A DNA stretch of 64,000 bases, from assembly GCA_019636795.1 (NCBI GenBank), contig JAHBWW010000004.1:372001-436000 (forward strand), in the 5' to 3' direction. Shown here one piece after another: positions 1 through 9,281 of this stretch; position 1 is the first letter of the stretch, and each line of letters begins with the position of its first letter. This DNA comes from Phycisphaeraceae bacterium (GTDB taxonomy: Bacteria; Planctomycetota; Phycisphaerae; Phycisphaerales; UBA1924). The notes beneath the pieces are model-generated. The model saw only the letters and a program-made list of their open reading frames with translations. It had not been told where the DNA came from and ran no database searches. Made by a program: the position numbers and the translations under genes.

Positions 1-36
1 TGCGCCTGCTCGAAGCTTGAACCAGGAGTGGACGCA

Positions 37-639
37 ATGGACGCGGCCGCGTCACACTACGCAACCCCTCTGCCCGACGACCTCATCGCCGTCTGGCGGC
101 AGGTCTTCGAGCGCCAGCAGGCTTTTGCTGAGCATGCGATGAAGCAACTCGATGACGAGGGCTTCTTCCGCGCGCCCGGGCCGGGGATGAACTCGATCGC
201 CATCATCGTCCAGCACATGGCCGGAAACATGCTCAGCCGCTGGACCGACTTTCTCACGACCGATGGCGAGAAACCCTCACGCGATCGCGACGCCGAGTTC
301 ATCGCTCCTGAACCCACCAGCTCGTCACGCGCCGCGCTCATGGCCCGCTGGAACACCGGCTGGGCTGCTCTGTCTGCAACGCTCGACGCGCTCACGCCTG
401 CAGACCTCGGCCGCATAGTGCCTATCCGCAGCGTGCCGCACCCGGTGCATGCCGCCATCGCTCGCCAACTTGACCATTACGCATACCACGTCGGGCAAAT
501 CAACCTCATCGCGAGGCTGATAGTCGGTACGGATCGCTGGCAATGGTTCACCATCGCACCCGGAGCAACGTCCGCGTTCAATGCGAAGTTGTTCGCAGGC
601 AAGGGCGTCCAGGCAACGCCGAGCAAGTCGAAGTCTTGA
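37..639 (+). CDS. DinB/DUF1572-family protein
   Basis: A 200-residue cytosolic protein of the DinB-like four-helix type (DUF1572 branch). The N-terminal half carries the family signature around VQHMAGNMLSRW followed by a DGEK and a DRDAEF stretch. The C-terminal half has a second His cluster (LDHYAYHVGQ), and these His residues are the likely metal ligands. Members act as metal-dependent thiol-linked enzymes or have unknown function, so I assign no substrate. ATG 37 is chosen over GTG 28 because AGGAG at 24-28 sits 8 nt before it and overlaps the GTG. Followed by a 161-bp gap before hutH. Confidence 0.8.
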   Translation: MDAAASHYATPLPDDLIAVWRQVFERQQAFAEHAMKQLDDEGFFRAPGPGMNSIAIIVQHMAGNMLSRWTDFLTTDGEKPSRDRDAEFIAPEPTSSSRAALMARWNTGWAALSATLDALTPADLGRIVPIRSVPHPVHAAIARQLDHYAYHVGQINLIARLIVGTDRWQWFTIAPGATSAFNAKLFAGKGVQATPSKSKS

Positions 640-695
640 ATGTCCTGATGCAGCACTTGTTTTCACCCATCCGTATGCCCGTCCAGGGCCTCATG

Positions 696-724
696 TTGCT
701 GATAGACATAATATATATTATAGG
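696..724 (+). promoter_or_regulatory. AT-rich perfect palindrome and candidate promoter before hutH
   Basis: A 14-bp perfect palindrome ATAATATATATTAT lies at 708-721 in otherwise GC-rich DNA. TTGCTG (696-701) and TATAGG (719-724) are separated by 17 bp and could form a weak sigma-70 promoter with the palindrome between and over the boxes, as an operator would be. The arrangement is seen directly; a role in regulating hut genes is inference. Confidence 0.35.
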
Positions 725-800
725 ACGTTATTGATCTCCGATCCGCGCCCCGCCCTTCCCGCTTGCCTCAGGGCCTCCCACGGCACACCATCTCACCACG

Positions 801-2351
801 ATGTCGAACCAACCCCTGACTCTCCTCGATGGCTCGCCCCTCACCACGGAACAAGTCGCCCGCGTCGCTCGAAATTTGGCTCCCGTCACTCTTGCCCGCG
901 ACGCCCGCAACCGGATGGACGCGTGTCGCGGCTCGCTTCTGGCCACCATTGCGTCCGGCGATGCTCACTACGGAATCAACACCGGTTTCGGGTCGCTCGC
1001 GCGCACACGCATCGATGATGCCTCGCTTGGCGAGCTTCAGCGAAATCTTGTGCGTTCTCATGCCGCAGGAATTGGCGAGCCGCTTTCGGTCGAAGTTGTG
1101 CGCGCGATGATGGTTGTTCTGGCAGCATCGCTCAGCCGCGGACTCTCTGCGGTGCGCCCCGAAGTTGTCGATCTCATTCTCGCGTTGCTCAATCATCGCA
1201 TTACACCCATGGTTCCCGAAACAGGGTCTGTCGGCGCGTCCGGTGATCTCGCCCCGCTTGCCCATGTCGCGCTCGCACTGATCGGTGAAGGTGAAGTCCT
1301 TGTGGACATCGGCTCCGGACGCTGCGAAACCTGTCCTGCGTCGACTGCACTGGGGCGTGCGGGATTGTCGCCGGTGGTGCTCGAAGCCAAGGAGGGTCTG
1401 GCCCTCATCAATGGCACACACCTGATGGCCGGTCGGGGTGCGTTGCTTGTCGATGATTTTGACCGCTGTGCCGGTGCTGCGTTTGTCGCGGCCGCGATGT
1501 CGATGGATGCCTGTCGGGTGACCCATCGCTTCCTTGATGCACGCGTTCACGCTGCCCGGAATCAACCCGGTTGTGCGCACGTCGCCCAGCAGCTGCGAGA
1601 CCTTCTGCACGGAAGCGAGATCGCTCAGTCGCACGCGGTCAATGACCCGCGCGTGCAGGATCCGTACTCATTCCGGTGTGCTCCGGCGGTGCTCGGGGCT
1701 TCGCAGCAACTTGCCCAGCATGTGCGCACAGCGGTCGAACATGAACTGGGAGCAGTCACGGATAATCCGCTGGTGTTTGCGACCGATGCAAATCAGGCTG
1801 ACATCGTTTCGGCGGGCAACTTTCATGGCATGCCAGTCGCGCTGCCGCTCGATTGCCTGGCGCTCGCGGCGTGTCATGTTGCCGGTCTTGCTGAGCGGCG
1901 CGTGTTTCACATGCTTTCGGTGTTTGACCCCGAATCGGGGCTCAAGCCGTTTCTGAGTCCGACGCCGGGGTTGCATTCGGGGTACATGATTGTGCAGTAC
2001 GCTGCTGCGGCTGCGTGTAACGAGATGATCGGATTGTGCACGCCAGCGTCGGTTTCAAACCTCGCGACTTGCGCTGAAATGGAGGACTACAACTCGTTCG
2101 GTCCTCGATCGGCAGCCAAGGCGGGTCGGGCGCTGGACCTTTTGACATCGGTGATTGCGGCCGAGTTACTCTGTGCTGCGCAGGGTCTCGAAGCGCACCG
2201 ACCCCTCCGAAGTGGGCAGGGCGTGGAGCGTGCGCACACTCTCATCCGCGAACGTGTACCGAGGCTGATTGCTGATCGTCCGCCGTATGCGGATGTGCGT
2301 GCCATCGAATCAATGGTTCGGGATGGAACGCTTGCTGCTGTGTACACCTGA
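801..2351 (+). CDS. hutH: Histidine ammonia-lyase
   Basis: Cytosolic enzyme that deaminates L-histidine to trans-urocanate, the first step of histidine degradation. The 516-residue length is usual for the family. The MIO-forming Ala-Ser-Gly triad is residues 146-148 inside [14 protein letters not shown], and the conserved YGINTGFG active-site loop is near residue 57. The C-terminal half keeps the family motifs ([18 protein letters not shown]). ATG 801 has no clear Shine-Dalgarno sequence. Urocanase follows on the same strand 116 bp downstream, giving the first two steps of the pathway; hutI and hutG are not in the window. Confidence 0.97.
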   Translation: MSNQPLTLLDGSPLTTEQVARVARNLAPVTLARDARNRMDACRGSLLATIASGDAHYGINTGFGSLARTRIDDASLGELQRNLVRSHAAGIGEPLSVEVVRAMMVVLAASLSRGLSAVRPEVVDLILALLNHRITPMVPETGSVGASGDLAPLAHVALALIGEGEVLVDIGSGRCETCPASTALGRAGLSPVVLEAKEGLALINGTHLMAGRGALLVDDFDRCAGAAFVAAAMSMDACRVTHRFLDARVHAARNQPGCAHVAQQLRDLLHGSEIAQSHAVNDPRVQDPYSFRCAPAVLGASQQLAQHVRTAVEHELGAVTDNPLVFATDANQADIVSAGNFHGMPVALPLDCLALAACHVAGLAERRVFHMLSVFDPESGLKPFLSPTPGLHSGYMIVQYAAAAACNEMIGLCTPASVSNLATCAEMEDYNSFGPRSAAKAGRALDLLTSVIAAELLCAAQGLEAHRPLRSGQGVERAHTLIRERVPRLIADRPPYADVRAIESMVRDGTLAAVYT

Positions 2352-2467
2352 TTTTGTGCGCTGTTTTGTGGCTGGGGGTTGTGTTTGGCGCGCAACTGAC
2401 GTACAACATGGTTTGTCGGCGTCTCGGAATGGTTGCGCGAGATGCTTGCCGGCTGAGGAGCAGGGCC

Positions 2468-4207
2468 ATGTCGGTTTCAACGTTGGAGCAGGAGCGGGCT
2501 GTGCGTGTAGTGCGTGCGCCGCGCGGAACGCAGCGTCGGTGTCACACCTGGCAGGCTGAAGCCGCCATGCGCATGCTGATGAACAATCTTGATCCTGAGG
2601 TTGCGGAGCGCCCTGCGGATCTTGTTGTCTATGGCGGGCGCGGTCAGGCTGCCCGATCGTGGCCCGCATTCGACGCCATCATCGAAACGCTCCTGCGACT
2701 CGCGCCTGATGAGACGCTGCTTGTGCAGTCGGGCAAGCCTGTCGGGGTGGTGCGCACGCATGAAGAAGCGCCGCGCGTGCTCATTGCCAACAGCAATCTT
2801 GTCCCGCACTGGGCAACACAGCAGACGTTCGACGACCTGGCTGCCCGTGGCTTGATGATGTTCGGACAGATGACCGCGGGTTCGTGGATCTACATTGGAA
2901 CGCAAGGCATTCTTCAAGGCACATACGAGACATTTGCAGAATGTGCCCGAATGCACTTCGGGGGTACGCTCGCCGGGCGGCTGTGCGTGACGGCCGGGTG
3001 CGGCGGGATGGGCGGCGCGCAGCCACTGTCGATCACGCTCAACGGCGGAACGTGCCTCATTGCGGATGTTGATCACGCCCGGCTCGACCGCCGTCTGCGC
3101 GACAATTATCTCGATGAGATCGTGCTTGAAGTTGACGACGCGATTGATCGAGCACTTGATCTTGCCGGGCAGCGCAGCGCGACGAGCGTCGGTGTGCACT
3201 GCAACGCGGTCGAACTGCTCGAACGCATGATTGAGCGGGACATTACCCCTGATATTCTGACGGATCAGACCAGCGCTCACGACCCGCTCGAAGGCTACAC
3301 CCCGGTCGAGTTCAGTTGTACGGAAGCCGAAACTCAGCGCATCGAAGACCCGGAGCACTATGTCGAACTGAGCATGGCATCGATGGAGCGGCATGTGCGC
3401 GCGATGGTGGAGTTGCTGCGGCGCGGCGCGGTCACCTTCGACTATGGCAACAACATCCGCCAGCGTGCGCTCGATCATGGGTATGAGGACGCGTTCGCGT
3501 TTCCGGGGTTTGTCCCTGCGTATATCAGGCCTCAGTTCTGCGTGGGTCGGGGGCCGTTCCGCTGGGTGGCGCTTTCGGGCGATCCTCGCGACATCTACCG
3601 AACGGATCGTGCGCTGCTCGATGCTTTTCCGCGCGACGGAGGCGGGTACAACGAACGGCTGCACCGGTGGTTGCTCAGTTGCCACGCCAATCCGGACGCC
3701 CTGCTCGCCGGGGATTTTGACAACTGCCATCCAAGATTTGCTTTCCAGGGCCTGCCTGCGCGGATCTGCTGGTTCGGGCTGGGCGAGCGCGCCCGCGCCG
3801 GATTGATCTTCAACCAGATGGTGGCTCGCGGCGAAGTCTCGGCCCCCATCGTCATCGGACGCGATCATCTCGACTGCGGGTCGGTGGCAAGCCCGAATCG
3901 CGAAACCGAAGCGATGCTCGATGGCACCGACGCGGTCAGTGATTGGCCCCTGCTCAATGCGATGGTCAATGTCGCCAGCGGTGCGAGCTGGGTGAGTTTT
4001 CATCACGGAGGCGGTGTTGGAATCGGGTTCAGCCAGCACGCCGGTCAGGTGATCGTGGCCGATGGCACTCCTGAAGCTGAACGCCGCTTGGCCCGCGTCC
4101 TGACCAACGACCCAGCGATGGGAATTTTCCGCCATGCCGATGCGGGATATGCGGACGCTCTGGCGTGTGCCGATGCGTGCAGCGTGGATATTCCGATGCG
4201 GCCCTGA
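2468..4207 (+). CDS. hutU: Urocanate hydratase (urocanase)
   Basis: Converts urocanate to imidazolone propionate with tightly bound NAD+; cytosolic, second step of histidine degradation. The 579-residue protein opens with the family block [13 protein letters not shown] and [11 protein letters not shown], then the NAD-binding [13 protein letters not shown]. The catalytic region [11 protein letters not shown] places the conserved Cys at about residue 434, and [19 protein letters not shown] follows. ATG 2468 is chosen because GAGGAG (2455-2460) lies 7 nt before it and homologues start here; the open frame reaches back to 2354 but its first 38 codons do not resemble urocanase. Same strand as hutH. 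Confidence 0.97.
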   Translation: MSVSTLEQERAVRVVRAPRGTQRRCHTWQAEAAMRMLMNNLDPEVAERPADLVVYGGRGQAARSWPAFDAIIETLLRLAPDETLLVQSGKPVGVVRTHEEAPRVLIANSNLVPHWATQQTFDDLAARGLMMFGQMTAGSWIYIGTQGILQGTYETFAECARMHFGGTLAGRLCVTAGCGGMGGAQPLSITLNGGTCLIADVDHARLDRRLRDNYLDEIVLEVDDAIDRALDLAGQRSATSVGVHCNAVELLERMIERDITPDILTDQTSAHDPLEGYTPVEFSCTEAETQRIEDPEHYVELSMASMERHVRAMVELLRRGAVTFDYGNNIRQRALDHGYEDAFAFPGFVPAYIRPQFCVGRGPFRWVALSGDPRDIYRTDRALLDAFPRDGGGYNERLHRWLLSCHANPDALLAGDFDNCHPRFAFQGLPARICWFGLGERARAGLIFNQMVARGEVSAPIVIGRDHLDCGSVASPNRETEAMLDGTDAVSDWPLLNAMVNVASGASWVSFHHGGGVGIGFSQHAGQVIVADGTPEAERRLARVLTNDPAMGIFRHADAGYADALACADACSVDIPMRP

Positions 4208-4379
4208 CCCAGCGTATAAACCGCAGATTTGGTGCAATCGAACGCACGGAAGCGCAACATTTGCGCTCTCCACTTGTGAGCGGTTGTCGCAGGGGTGAAC
4301 AATTGCGATCTTCATGGGTGGAAGGCCGAAAGAGTCCCTGCACACACATGTGCAAAGGACCTTTGAAGGAGATCACACG

Positions 4380-4619
4380 ATGCCCGCGCTCGGTACTTGT
4401 ACGCTCAGAGACCTTATTGATCGGCTGCCTTCGGGAGAGCGGCGTCTGATCCTGCTTCGTTATGCCAGCCGACTCTCGATCGAGGAGATTGCGGGGATGG
4501 AAGGCGAAGACATCGACCGCATCGAGTCGCGCCTGACGGCCCTCGAAGATGTGTTGTTCGAACAGGTACAGCAACGCCTTGAGAACGAACTGGCTGACGA
4601 CACGGCAGCAGCGGCGTAA
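4380..4619 (+). CDS. Small sigma-70 region-4-like HTH protein
   Basis: A 79-residue protein almost entirely made of a sigma-region-4-like unit: LPSGERRLILLRYASRLSIE followed by EIAGMEGEDIDRIESRL matches the pattern of sigma region 4.2, in which a helix-turn-helix binds the -35 box. No region 2 is present, so it cannot be a complete sigma factor. ATG 4380 is chosen because GAAGGAG (4365-4371) is 8 nt upstream. The tail is acidic and Ala-rich. It may be a stand-alone HTH regulator or an anti-activator. Function unknown; monocistronic, ended by the hairpin at 4649-4681. Confidence 0.7.
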   Translation: MPALGTCTLRDLIDRLPSGERRLILLRYASRLSIEEIAGMEGEDIDRIESRLTALEDVLFEQVQQRLENELADDTAAAA

Positions 4620-4648
4620 ACAGCAGTGCAACATTTGAATCACAAACG

Positions 4649-4681
4649 GCGGACCGAGCGCTCGAGTAGCGCCCGGTCCGC
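4649..4681. terminator. Hairpin between convergent genes
   Basis: GCGGACCG (4649-4656) pairs with CGGTCCGC (4674-4681), and an inner GCGCT/AGCGC adds five pairs around a 5-nt loop. It sits between the ends of two convergent genes. There is no T-run, so it is either a bidirectional structure-only terminator or an mRNA 3' end protector. Confidence 0.55.
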
Positions 4682-4713
4682 GTCACGTCGTATCGCAGTC
4701 CGGCAGGAACGAC

Positions 4714-5340
4714 CTACCGTCGGCGATTGTTGACATCGATGCGAACGTTGAACCCGGTGTCGCACGAATCATCCCACCGCCGACCCCAGCCGCGATCGAT
4801 CGAGTCGAATCGCGAAGAGCCGGAGATGATCGTCACGCCTGAGCGAGGCGGTGTTGAGCATCCCCACGATGGCGGGCGGTATGTGTCGTACTTTCGAACA
4901 ACGGGCGTGGAGACGTACGTCACTCGCGTGGGTGGCGGGGTGTAGTGCCGGACGGAGACCTGGCGATTGATCCTTGCAAGCGTGAGGACCAGGTTCGTCC
5001 CGCGCCAGCAGGTTTGAAGGTCGTAGTCGCATCCGGTCCAGCAGATGTCGGGCTGGCGACACCCGCGTGTGTACACGACGATGTCGCGGCCGACGATTCG
5101 CGCGTCGTATCCGGCCGAGCACAGGGCTTGACGGATCTGATTGTTGAAGCTGTACCCGTCGCGAATCTGAAAACACCGGCCGTCGATGGTGAGTGTGCCG
5201 AGAATCGCACGGTTTGAATACGAAATCGAACCCCGGCTCGCGCTGCTTGCTGTTGCTGGTGCGACCGCAAGCGGAAGTGTGAGTGCGGCTGCCAGCGCGA
5301 GGGCGCGCAGCGGCGAAGGTGCTCGTTGCGAGCGTTTCAT
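4714..5340 (-). CDS. Secreted Cys-rich hypothetical protein
   Basis: A 208-residue protein with a clear signal peptide: MKRSQRAP, then a hydrophobic Ala/Leu stretch, cleaved probably after ATASSA. The mature part has seven or more Cys (for example GCRQPDICWTGCDY and QTCWRGTN), which suggests disulfides outside the cytoplasm, followed by a Pro/Thr-rich linker and a short basic end. I do not recognise a family. ATG 5340 is chosen because AAGGAG lies about 8 nt upstream on the minus strand and the signal peptide begins there. The 219-bp gap to mqnC holds no gene I can support. Confidence 0.65.
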   Translation of the reverse strand: MKRSQRAPSPLRALALAAALTLPLAVAPATASSASRGSISYSNRAILGTLTIDGRCFQIRDGYSFNNQIRQALCSAGYDARIVGRDIVVYTRGCRQPDICWTGCDYDLQTCWRGTNLVLTLARINRQVSVRHYTPPPTRVTYVSTPVVRKYDTYRPPSWGCSTPPRSGVTIISGSSRFDSIDRGWGRRWDDSCDTGFNVRIDVNNRRR

Positions 5341-5559
5341 GATTGACTCTCCTTTTTGAGTTGTACCGATCACCCTCACGCCACGAGCGCGAGGATCGAA
5401 CGCACCCGGCAACGGGCCCTGTTTGCCGGATCCGCGATGGGGCCATCGGGCCTCCATGTGATACACACCCGCATTGCGGGCCGAATCCTGACAGAATGTC
5501 GGGCAAGAGTGTGCGAGACCGGCGCTGTGAGCAGGTGTCGGGCGGGTTTCAGGGCGTCG

Positions 5560-7023
5560 TTACACGCTCTGCTCCCCTGCTGCTTCGATGGTCAGTTCGG
5601 CCTTGATCTGGGCGGATTGAGTGTGAAGCCTGCGCGTGCGATGGCGGGACCAGTCCGTGACGGCCTGATCGGGCGAGGCGGTGCCATCCTTGATGCTCAG
5701 GATGTCGTATGTGTTGTTCCGCTGCGCGGGCGTAAACCCGGCATCGCGGATGAGCCGACAGAGCACGGCTTCATCGAGGCAGTAGGTCGTGCCTGCTGAT
5801 GAGACGACATTTTCCTCGATCATGACGCTGCCCATGTCGTTGGCGCCGAACATCAATCCGAGTTGGCCGACGTGCGGCCCCATCGTGACCCAGCTCGCGC
5901 CGATGCTGTAGATGTTGTCGAGAAAGAGGCGACTCGTGGCCTGCGTGCGGAGATACTCGACCGCGCCAGCCATGCGAAGGCGGCGTCCGAACTCGGGGTG
6001 AAGATCCTTGGTGCCGGTGCCGTCGAGTCGTGCGACCGCATCGCCCGGGAAGACGCGTCCGCAGTGTTCGACATCTGCCGGATCGGAGCCCCAGTCGCGC
6101 AGGCGCCCGAGCGGAGTGTTCTCACGCTGGAAGGGCCAGGTGATGAACGCGGTGTAGTGTCCACCGGTTGCGAGGTTCTTGTGGGCGGGATCGTTGGCGA
6201 TGTCACTGGGTGCGTGTCCGCCGCCGAAGTCTGCCAGTGCCCGATCCTGCCACTGGCGTACGAGGTGCATGTGATGGATGCGGTCGGCATGGCCTTCGAT
6301 GTGTCCGAACATCATCGTCGCGCTCGTGAACATGCCCAGCGAGTGCGCGACGTACATGCATGTGAGCCATGCCTCGGCGGTGCACTTGCCCATGCCGATC
6401 TTCGAGCGCACAGCCGGCGCGAAGATTTCGCCGCCGCCGCCTGGAAGACTGTCGAGCCCGGCATCGCGCAGCCGCACCATGACCCAGCGGATTTTTTCTT
6501 CGAGGTTGCGTCCCGGAGGATCGAAGAAGTTGACGAACTCGATGAACTCGGGCGGGCTGAATGCGTGGATGTGCAATGCGGGGAACTTCGACTTGATTCC
6601 GCTCAGGAGTTCGATGTACCAGTCGAGCGGGAGAGCAGGGTTCATTCCGCCCTGCATGAGAATCTGTGTGCCGCCGAGGGCGACGAGTTCGGCGATCTTT
6701 TCGTGGATCTGTTCGAAGGCGAGCGTATAGGCGTCATGGTCTTCGGCATCGCGGCGGAAAGCGCAGAAGGTACACTTAGCGGTGCACACGTTGGTGTAGT
6801 TGATGTTGCGATCGATGACGTATGTGCGCAGCGACGGGCCATGCATGCGGCGGCAGCGGGTGTCGGCTGCCCGACCGAGGTCATGGAGCGATGCGGCTGT
6901 GAGAAGTTCGAGCCCCTGCTCTGGCGTGAGCCTTGCGTGCCCGGCAGCGACGGCCTCCAATAGACCGCGATCGGTCGCGGGCAGGTGCGGATGTTCGACG
7001 GGCGGGCGGTAGATGGGGGTCAT
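5560..7023 (-). CDS. mqnC: Cyclic dehypoxanthine futalosine synthase (radical SAM)
   Basis: Radical SAM enzyme that closes the spiro ring of cyclic dehypoxanthinylfutalosine in the futalosine pathway to menaquinone. The [4Fe-4S] motif is C80-x3-C84-x2-C87 (CTAKCTFC). MqnC rather than MqnE is indicated by SLPGGGGEI, HYTAFITWPFQRENT, and GASWVTMGPHVGQL followed by GANDMGSVMIEENVV. At 487 residues it is longer than typical MqnC (about 370-400): there is an extra stretch around residues 265-345 and a C-terminal tail. It indicates menaquinone by the futalosine route. No other mqn gene is in the window. Confidence 0.9.
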   Translation of the reverse strand: MTPIYRPPVEHPHLPATDRGLLEAVAAGHARLTPEQGLELLTAASLHDLGRAADTRCRRMHGPSLRTYVIDRNINYTNVCTAKCTFCAFRRDAEDHDAYTLAFEQIHEKIAELVALGGTQILMQGGMNPALPLDWYIELLSGIKSKFPALHIHAFSPPEFIEFVNFFDPPGRNLEEKIRWVMVRLRDAGLDSLPGGGGEIFAPAVRSKIGMGKCTAEAWLTCMYVAHSLGMFTSATMMFGHIEGHADRIHHMHLVRQWQDRALADFGGGHAPSDIANDPAHKNLATGGHYTAFITWPFQRENTPLGRLRDWGSDPADVEHCGRVFPGDAVARLDGTGTKDLHPEFGRRLRMAGAVEYLRTQATSRLFLDNIYSIGASWVTMGPHVGQLGLMFGANDMGSVMIEENVVSSAGTTYCLDEAVLCRLIRDAGFTPAQRNNTYDILSIKDGTASPDQAVTDWSRHRTRRLHTQSAQIKAELTIEAAGEQSV

Positions 7024-7095
7024 TGCTCGGACCTTTCTTCCGGGTTTTCAGTAAACAATGAAAGTTTAGCCCCCCCGCTTCCGTCCCACCATCGT

Positions 7096-7881
7096 TCAGG
7101 GGTACACCGTCCCGCCGAAGAAGTAAGGCCCGAGCCCGACCGTGAAGATCCAGCAGCCGTACAGGGCGTGTTGGATCGACGCGGCCAAGGTTGAGTGTGT
7201 TCGTTCGTAGGTCGCAGCAAACAGCACGCCGCCGATGAGGCAGAGGAGCGGCGCGATGAGGTTCATGAACAGGATGTGCATGAACCCGAATGCGATGGCG
7301 CTCGCTGCGATTCGCGCTTCGGGCGTGCGCAGGAGCGCGGCGTAGCGATGAAAAAAGAACGCACGGTACAGAACTTCCTGAGGCCAGACACTCACGAGCG
7401 GATAGAGCACCATGATCATGACCCAGAGCAGCGGCTTTTCGCTTGGCAGGCGGAAGAGTGACGCCATGCCAGGCAACCAACGCGGGGGCACGCCCAGATT
7501 CGCTGCTGCGGTCAGCAGGTACGAACCGGGCGTCAGTTGCCATGCGAGCAGAGTGAGTAAACCTGCCAGCGGCACGAACTCTGCGGTGCACTTGGGCAGG
7601 CATCTCCACGCGGCTCGGGCGTTCCACAGCCGCTTGCGCTCGAAAGAACGGTCTCGAAGCAGATACACGAGGCACACGATGGTGAATGCCATGAGCGAGG
7701 GCAACATGAAGCGCCCGGGTTTTGCGAGGAAGTCCGCCTCGATTCCCAGCGTCGCGGCCGCCTCGGCGACGGCCTGCGGGTTGAGCCGCCAGAATGTCAT
7801 TGCAGCCGGAACCGCAAAGAACAGCACCGTGAGTTCGATGCTCAGCCAGAGGCGTTTTGATCTTGGTGCGGCAGAGTCCAT
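7096..7881 (-). CDS. CPBP-family intramembrane protein (Rce1/CAAX-like)
   Basis: A 261-residue polytopic membrane protein with about six to eight hydrophobic segments. CPBP motifs are recognisable: motif 1 as PQEVLYRAFFFHRY, motif 2 as FGFMHILF, motif 3 as SIQHALYG. The family includes Rce1-like glutamic peptidases of the membrane. In motif 1 the usual EExxxR reads QExxxR, so the first Glu, taken to be catalytic in Rce1, is Gln; a PQE subgroup seems to exist among bacterial members, but activity is uncertain. ATG 7881 is chosen because the residues upstream are not hydrophobic or conserved. Its 5' end faces the thiolase gene divergently. Confidence 0.75.
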   Translation of the reverse strand: MDSAAPRSKRLWLSIELTVLFFAVPAAMTFWRLNPQAVAEAAATLGIEADFLAKPGRFMLPSLMAFTIVCLVYLLRDRSFERKRLWNARAAWRCLPKCTAEFVPLAGLLTLLAWQLTPGSYLLTAAANLGVPPRWLPGMASLFRLPSEKPLLWVMIMVLYPLVSVWPQEVLYRAFFFHRYAALLRTPEARIAASAIAFGFMHILFMNLIAPLLCLIGGVLFAATYERTHSTLAASIQHALYGCWIFTVGLGPYFFGGTVYP

Positions 7882-7963
7882 GATTCGCTCGGTGGGTCGC
7901 GATAGAATAGGGTTCGCGGCCCCTCGACGGGGTGATTCATGTTGAAGGCAAAGGGAGAAGTTC

Positions 7964-9157
7964 ATGGCCACGCAGTCTGTCATCGTCGCTGCCAAGCGCA
8001 CTCCGATCGGTCGCTTTTTCGGAGGTTACGCTCGCGTACCTGCGACGAAACTGGGGTCATGGGCGGTCTCGGCGGTGCTTGCCGATGTTCCCGGTGCGAA
8101 GACGGCGGTCGATGAGTGCGTAATGGGGTGCGTGCTTCAGGCGGGTCTGGGGCAGAACCCGGCGCGGCAGGCGGGGCTGGGGGCCGGACTTGCGACGACG
8201 CTTTCGGCCAAGACGATCAACAAGGTGTGCGGCTCGGGTCTCGAAGCTGTGATGATGGCGGATCAATCGATCCGCGCAGGCGACAACCGGTGTGTGGTGG
8301 CGGGAGGCATGGAGAACATGACGCTTGCACCGCACTTTGCCGAACTCCGCAGTGGCGTGAAGTTCGGCGAGGTTGCGTTCAAGGATCACATGCAGTTCGA
8401 CGGACTGACGTGTGCCTTTGAAAACTGCGGCATGACCAACTCGGCGGACTACATCGCCAAAAAGCACGGGATCTCGCGGGCCGAGCAGGATCGCTTCAGT
8501 GCGCAGAGCCACGCTCGCGCGGCGGCCGCAACTTCGGCAGGGCATTTCAAGTCCGAACTCATCACCATCACCGGCGAGATGGTCGGCAACAAGAAGGTGG
8601 CCGGGCCAGAGGGCGGCGTGGCGGCGGATGAAGGGATCCGTGCCGATTCGACAGCCGAAGTCCTCGGCAAGTTGCGAACGGTTCCGGGGCACGAGACGAT
8701 CACGGCTGGTAATGCGAGCCAGATCAGCGACGGTGCGGCCGCAGTCCTGGTGATGAGTTCATCGCGGGCCGAAGAACTGGGCGTCAAGCCTCTGGCGCGC
8801 ATTGTGGCCACTCATACGCATGGCGTCGATCCGAAAGACATTTTCGAAGCTCCGATCGGTGGCATTCGCGGGGTACTCGACATGGCGAATCTGAAGGCGA
8901 GCGACATCGACCTCTTCGAGATCAACGAGGCCTTCGCCGCGCAGGTGTTGTGCAATGTCAAGGAACTCGGCATCAAGGAAGATCGGCTGAACATCTGCGG
9001 CGGCGGGGTTGCACTCGGACATCCGATCGGTGCTTCGGGCGCTCGCGTGTTGGTGACACTCGTGCACCAACTGCGTCGCACAGGGGGCAAGCGAGGCGTT
9101 GTGAGCCTGTGCCTCGGCGGCGGCAATGCAGTGGCGATGGTGATCGAGGCATGCTGA
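7964..9157 (+). CDS. Acetyl-CoA C-acetyltransferase (thiolase)
   Basis: Biosynthetic-type thiolase, 397 residues, condensing or cleaving acetoacetyl-CoA. Nucleophile Cys89 lies in INKVCGSGLEA; the C-terminal catalytic His353 (ALGHPIGASGAR) and Cys383 (SLCLGGGNA) are both present, as is NEAFAAQ. AAGGGAG about 7 nt before ATG 7964 fixes the start. A TAGAAT -10-like box at 7903-7908 could be its promoter, with a weak -35. No hydroxyacyl-CoA dehydrogenase or PHA genes are adjacent, so whether it serves fatty-acid breakdown or acetoacetyl-CoA supply cannot be said. Confidence 0.93.
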   Translation: MATQSVIVAAKRTPIGRFFGGYARVPATKLGSWAVSAVLADVPGAKTAVDECVMGCVLQAGLGQNPARQAGLGAGLATTLSAKTINKVCGSGLEAVMMADQSIRAGDNRCVVAGGMENMTLAPHFAELRSGVKFGEVAFKDHMQFDGLTCAFENCGMTNSADYIAKKHGISRAEQDRFSAQSHARAAAATSAGHFKSELITITGEMVGNKKVAGPEGGVAADEGIRADSTAEVLGKLRTVPGHETITAGNASQISDGAAAVLVMSSSRAEELGVKPLARIVATHTHGVDPKDIFEAPIGGIRGVLDMANLKASDIDLFEINEAFAAQVLCNVKELGIKEDRLNICGGGVALGHPIGASGARVLVTLVHQLRRTGGKRGVVSLCLGGGNAVAMVIEAC

Positions 9158-9281
9158 AGTAACCCGGCGTGCGCGACAGGTGTTGCGAATTGATCACGGC
9201 AACTCTGTGCCACACCATGGAATTTTCGGTTGAGCCTAAAACGGTCCTATTCATCATCGCATGCCCGACACACGTTGGGAG

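Noticed and set aside
2354-2467. Longer N-terminus for urocanase
   Set aside because: The first 38 residues do not match the family and a strong Shine-Dalgarno site precedes ATG 2468.
2477-4345. 622-codon open frame opposite urocanase
   Set aside because: Shadow of hutU; no recognisable motif.
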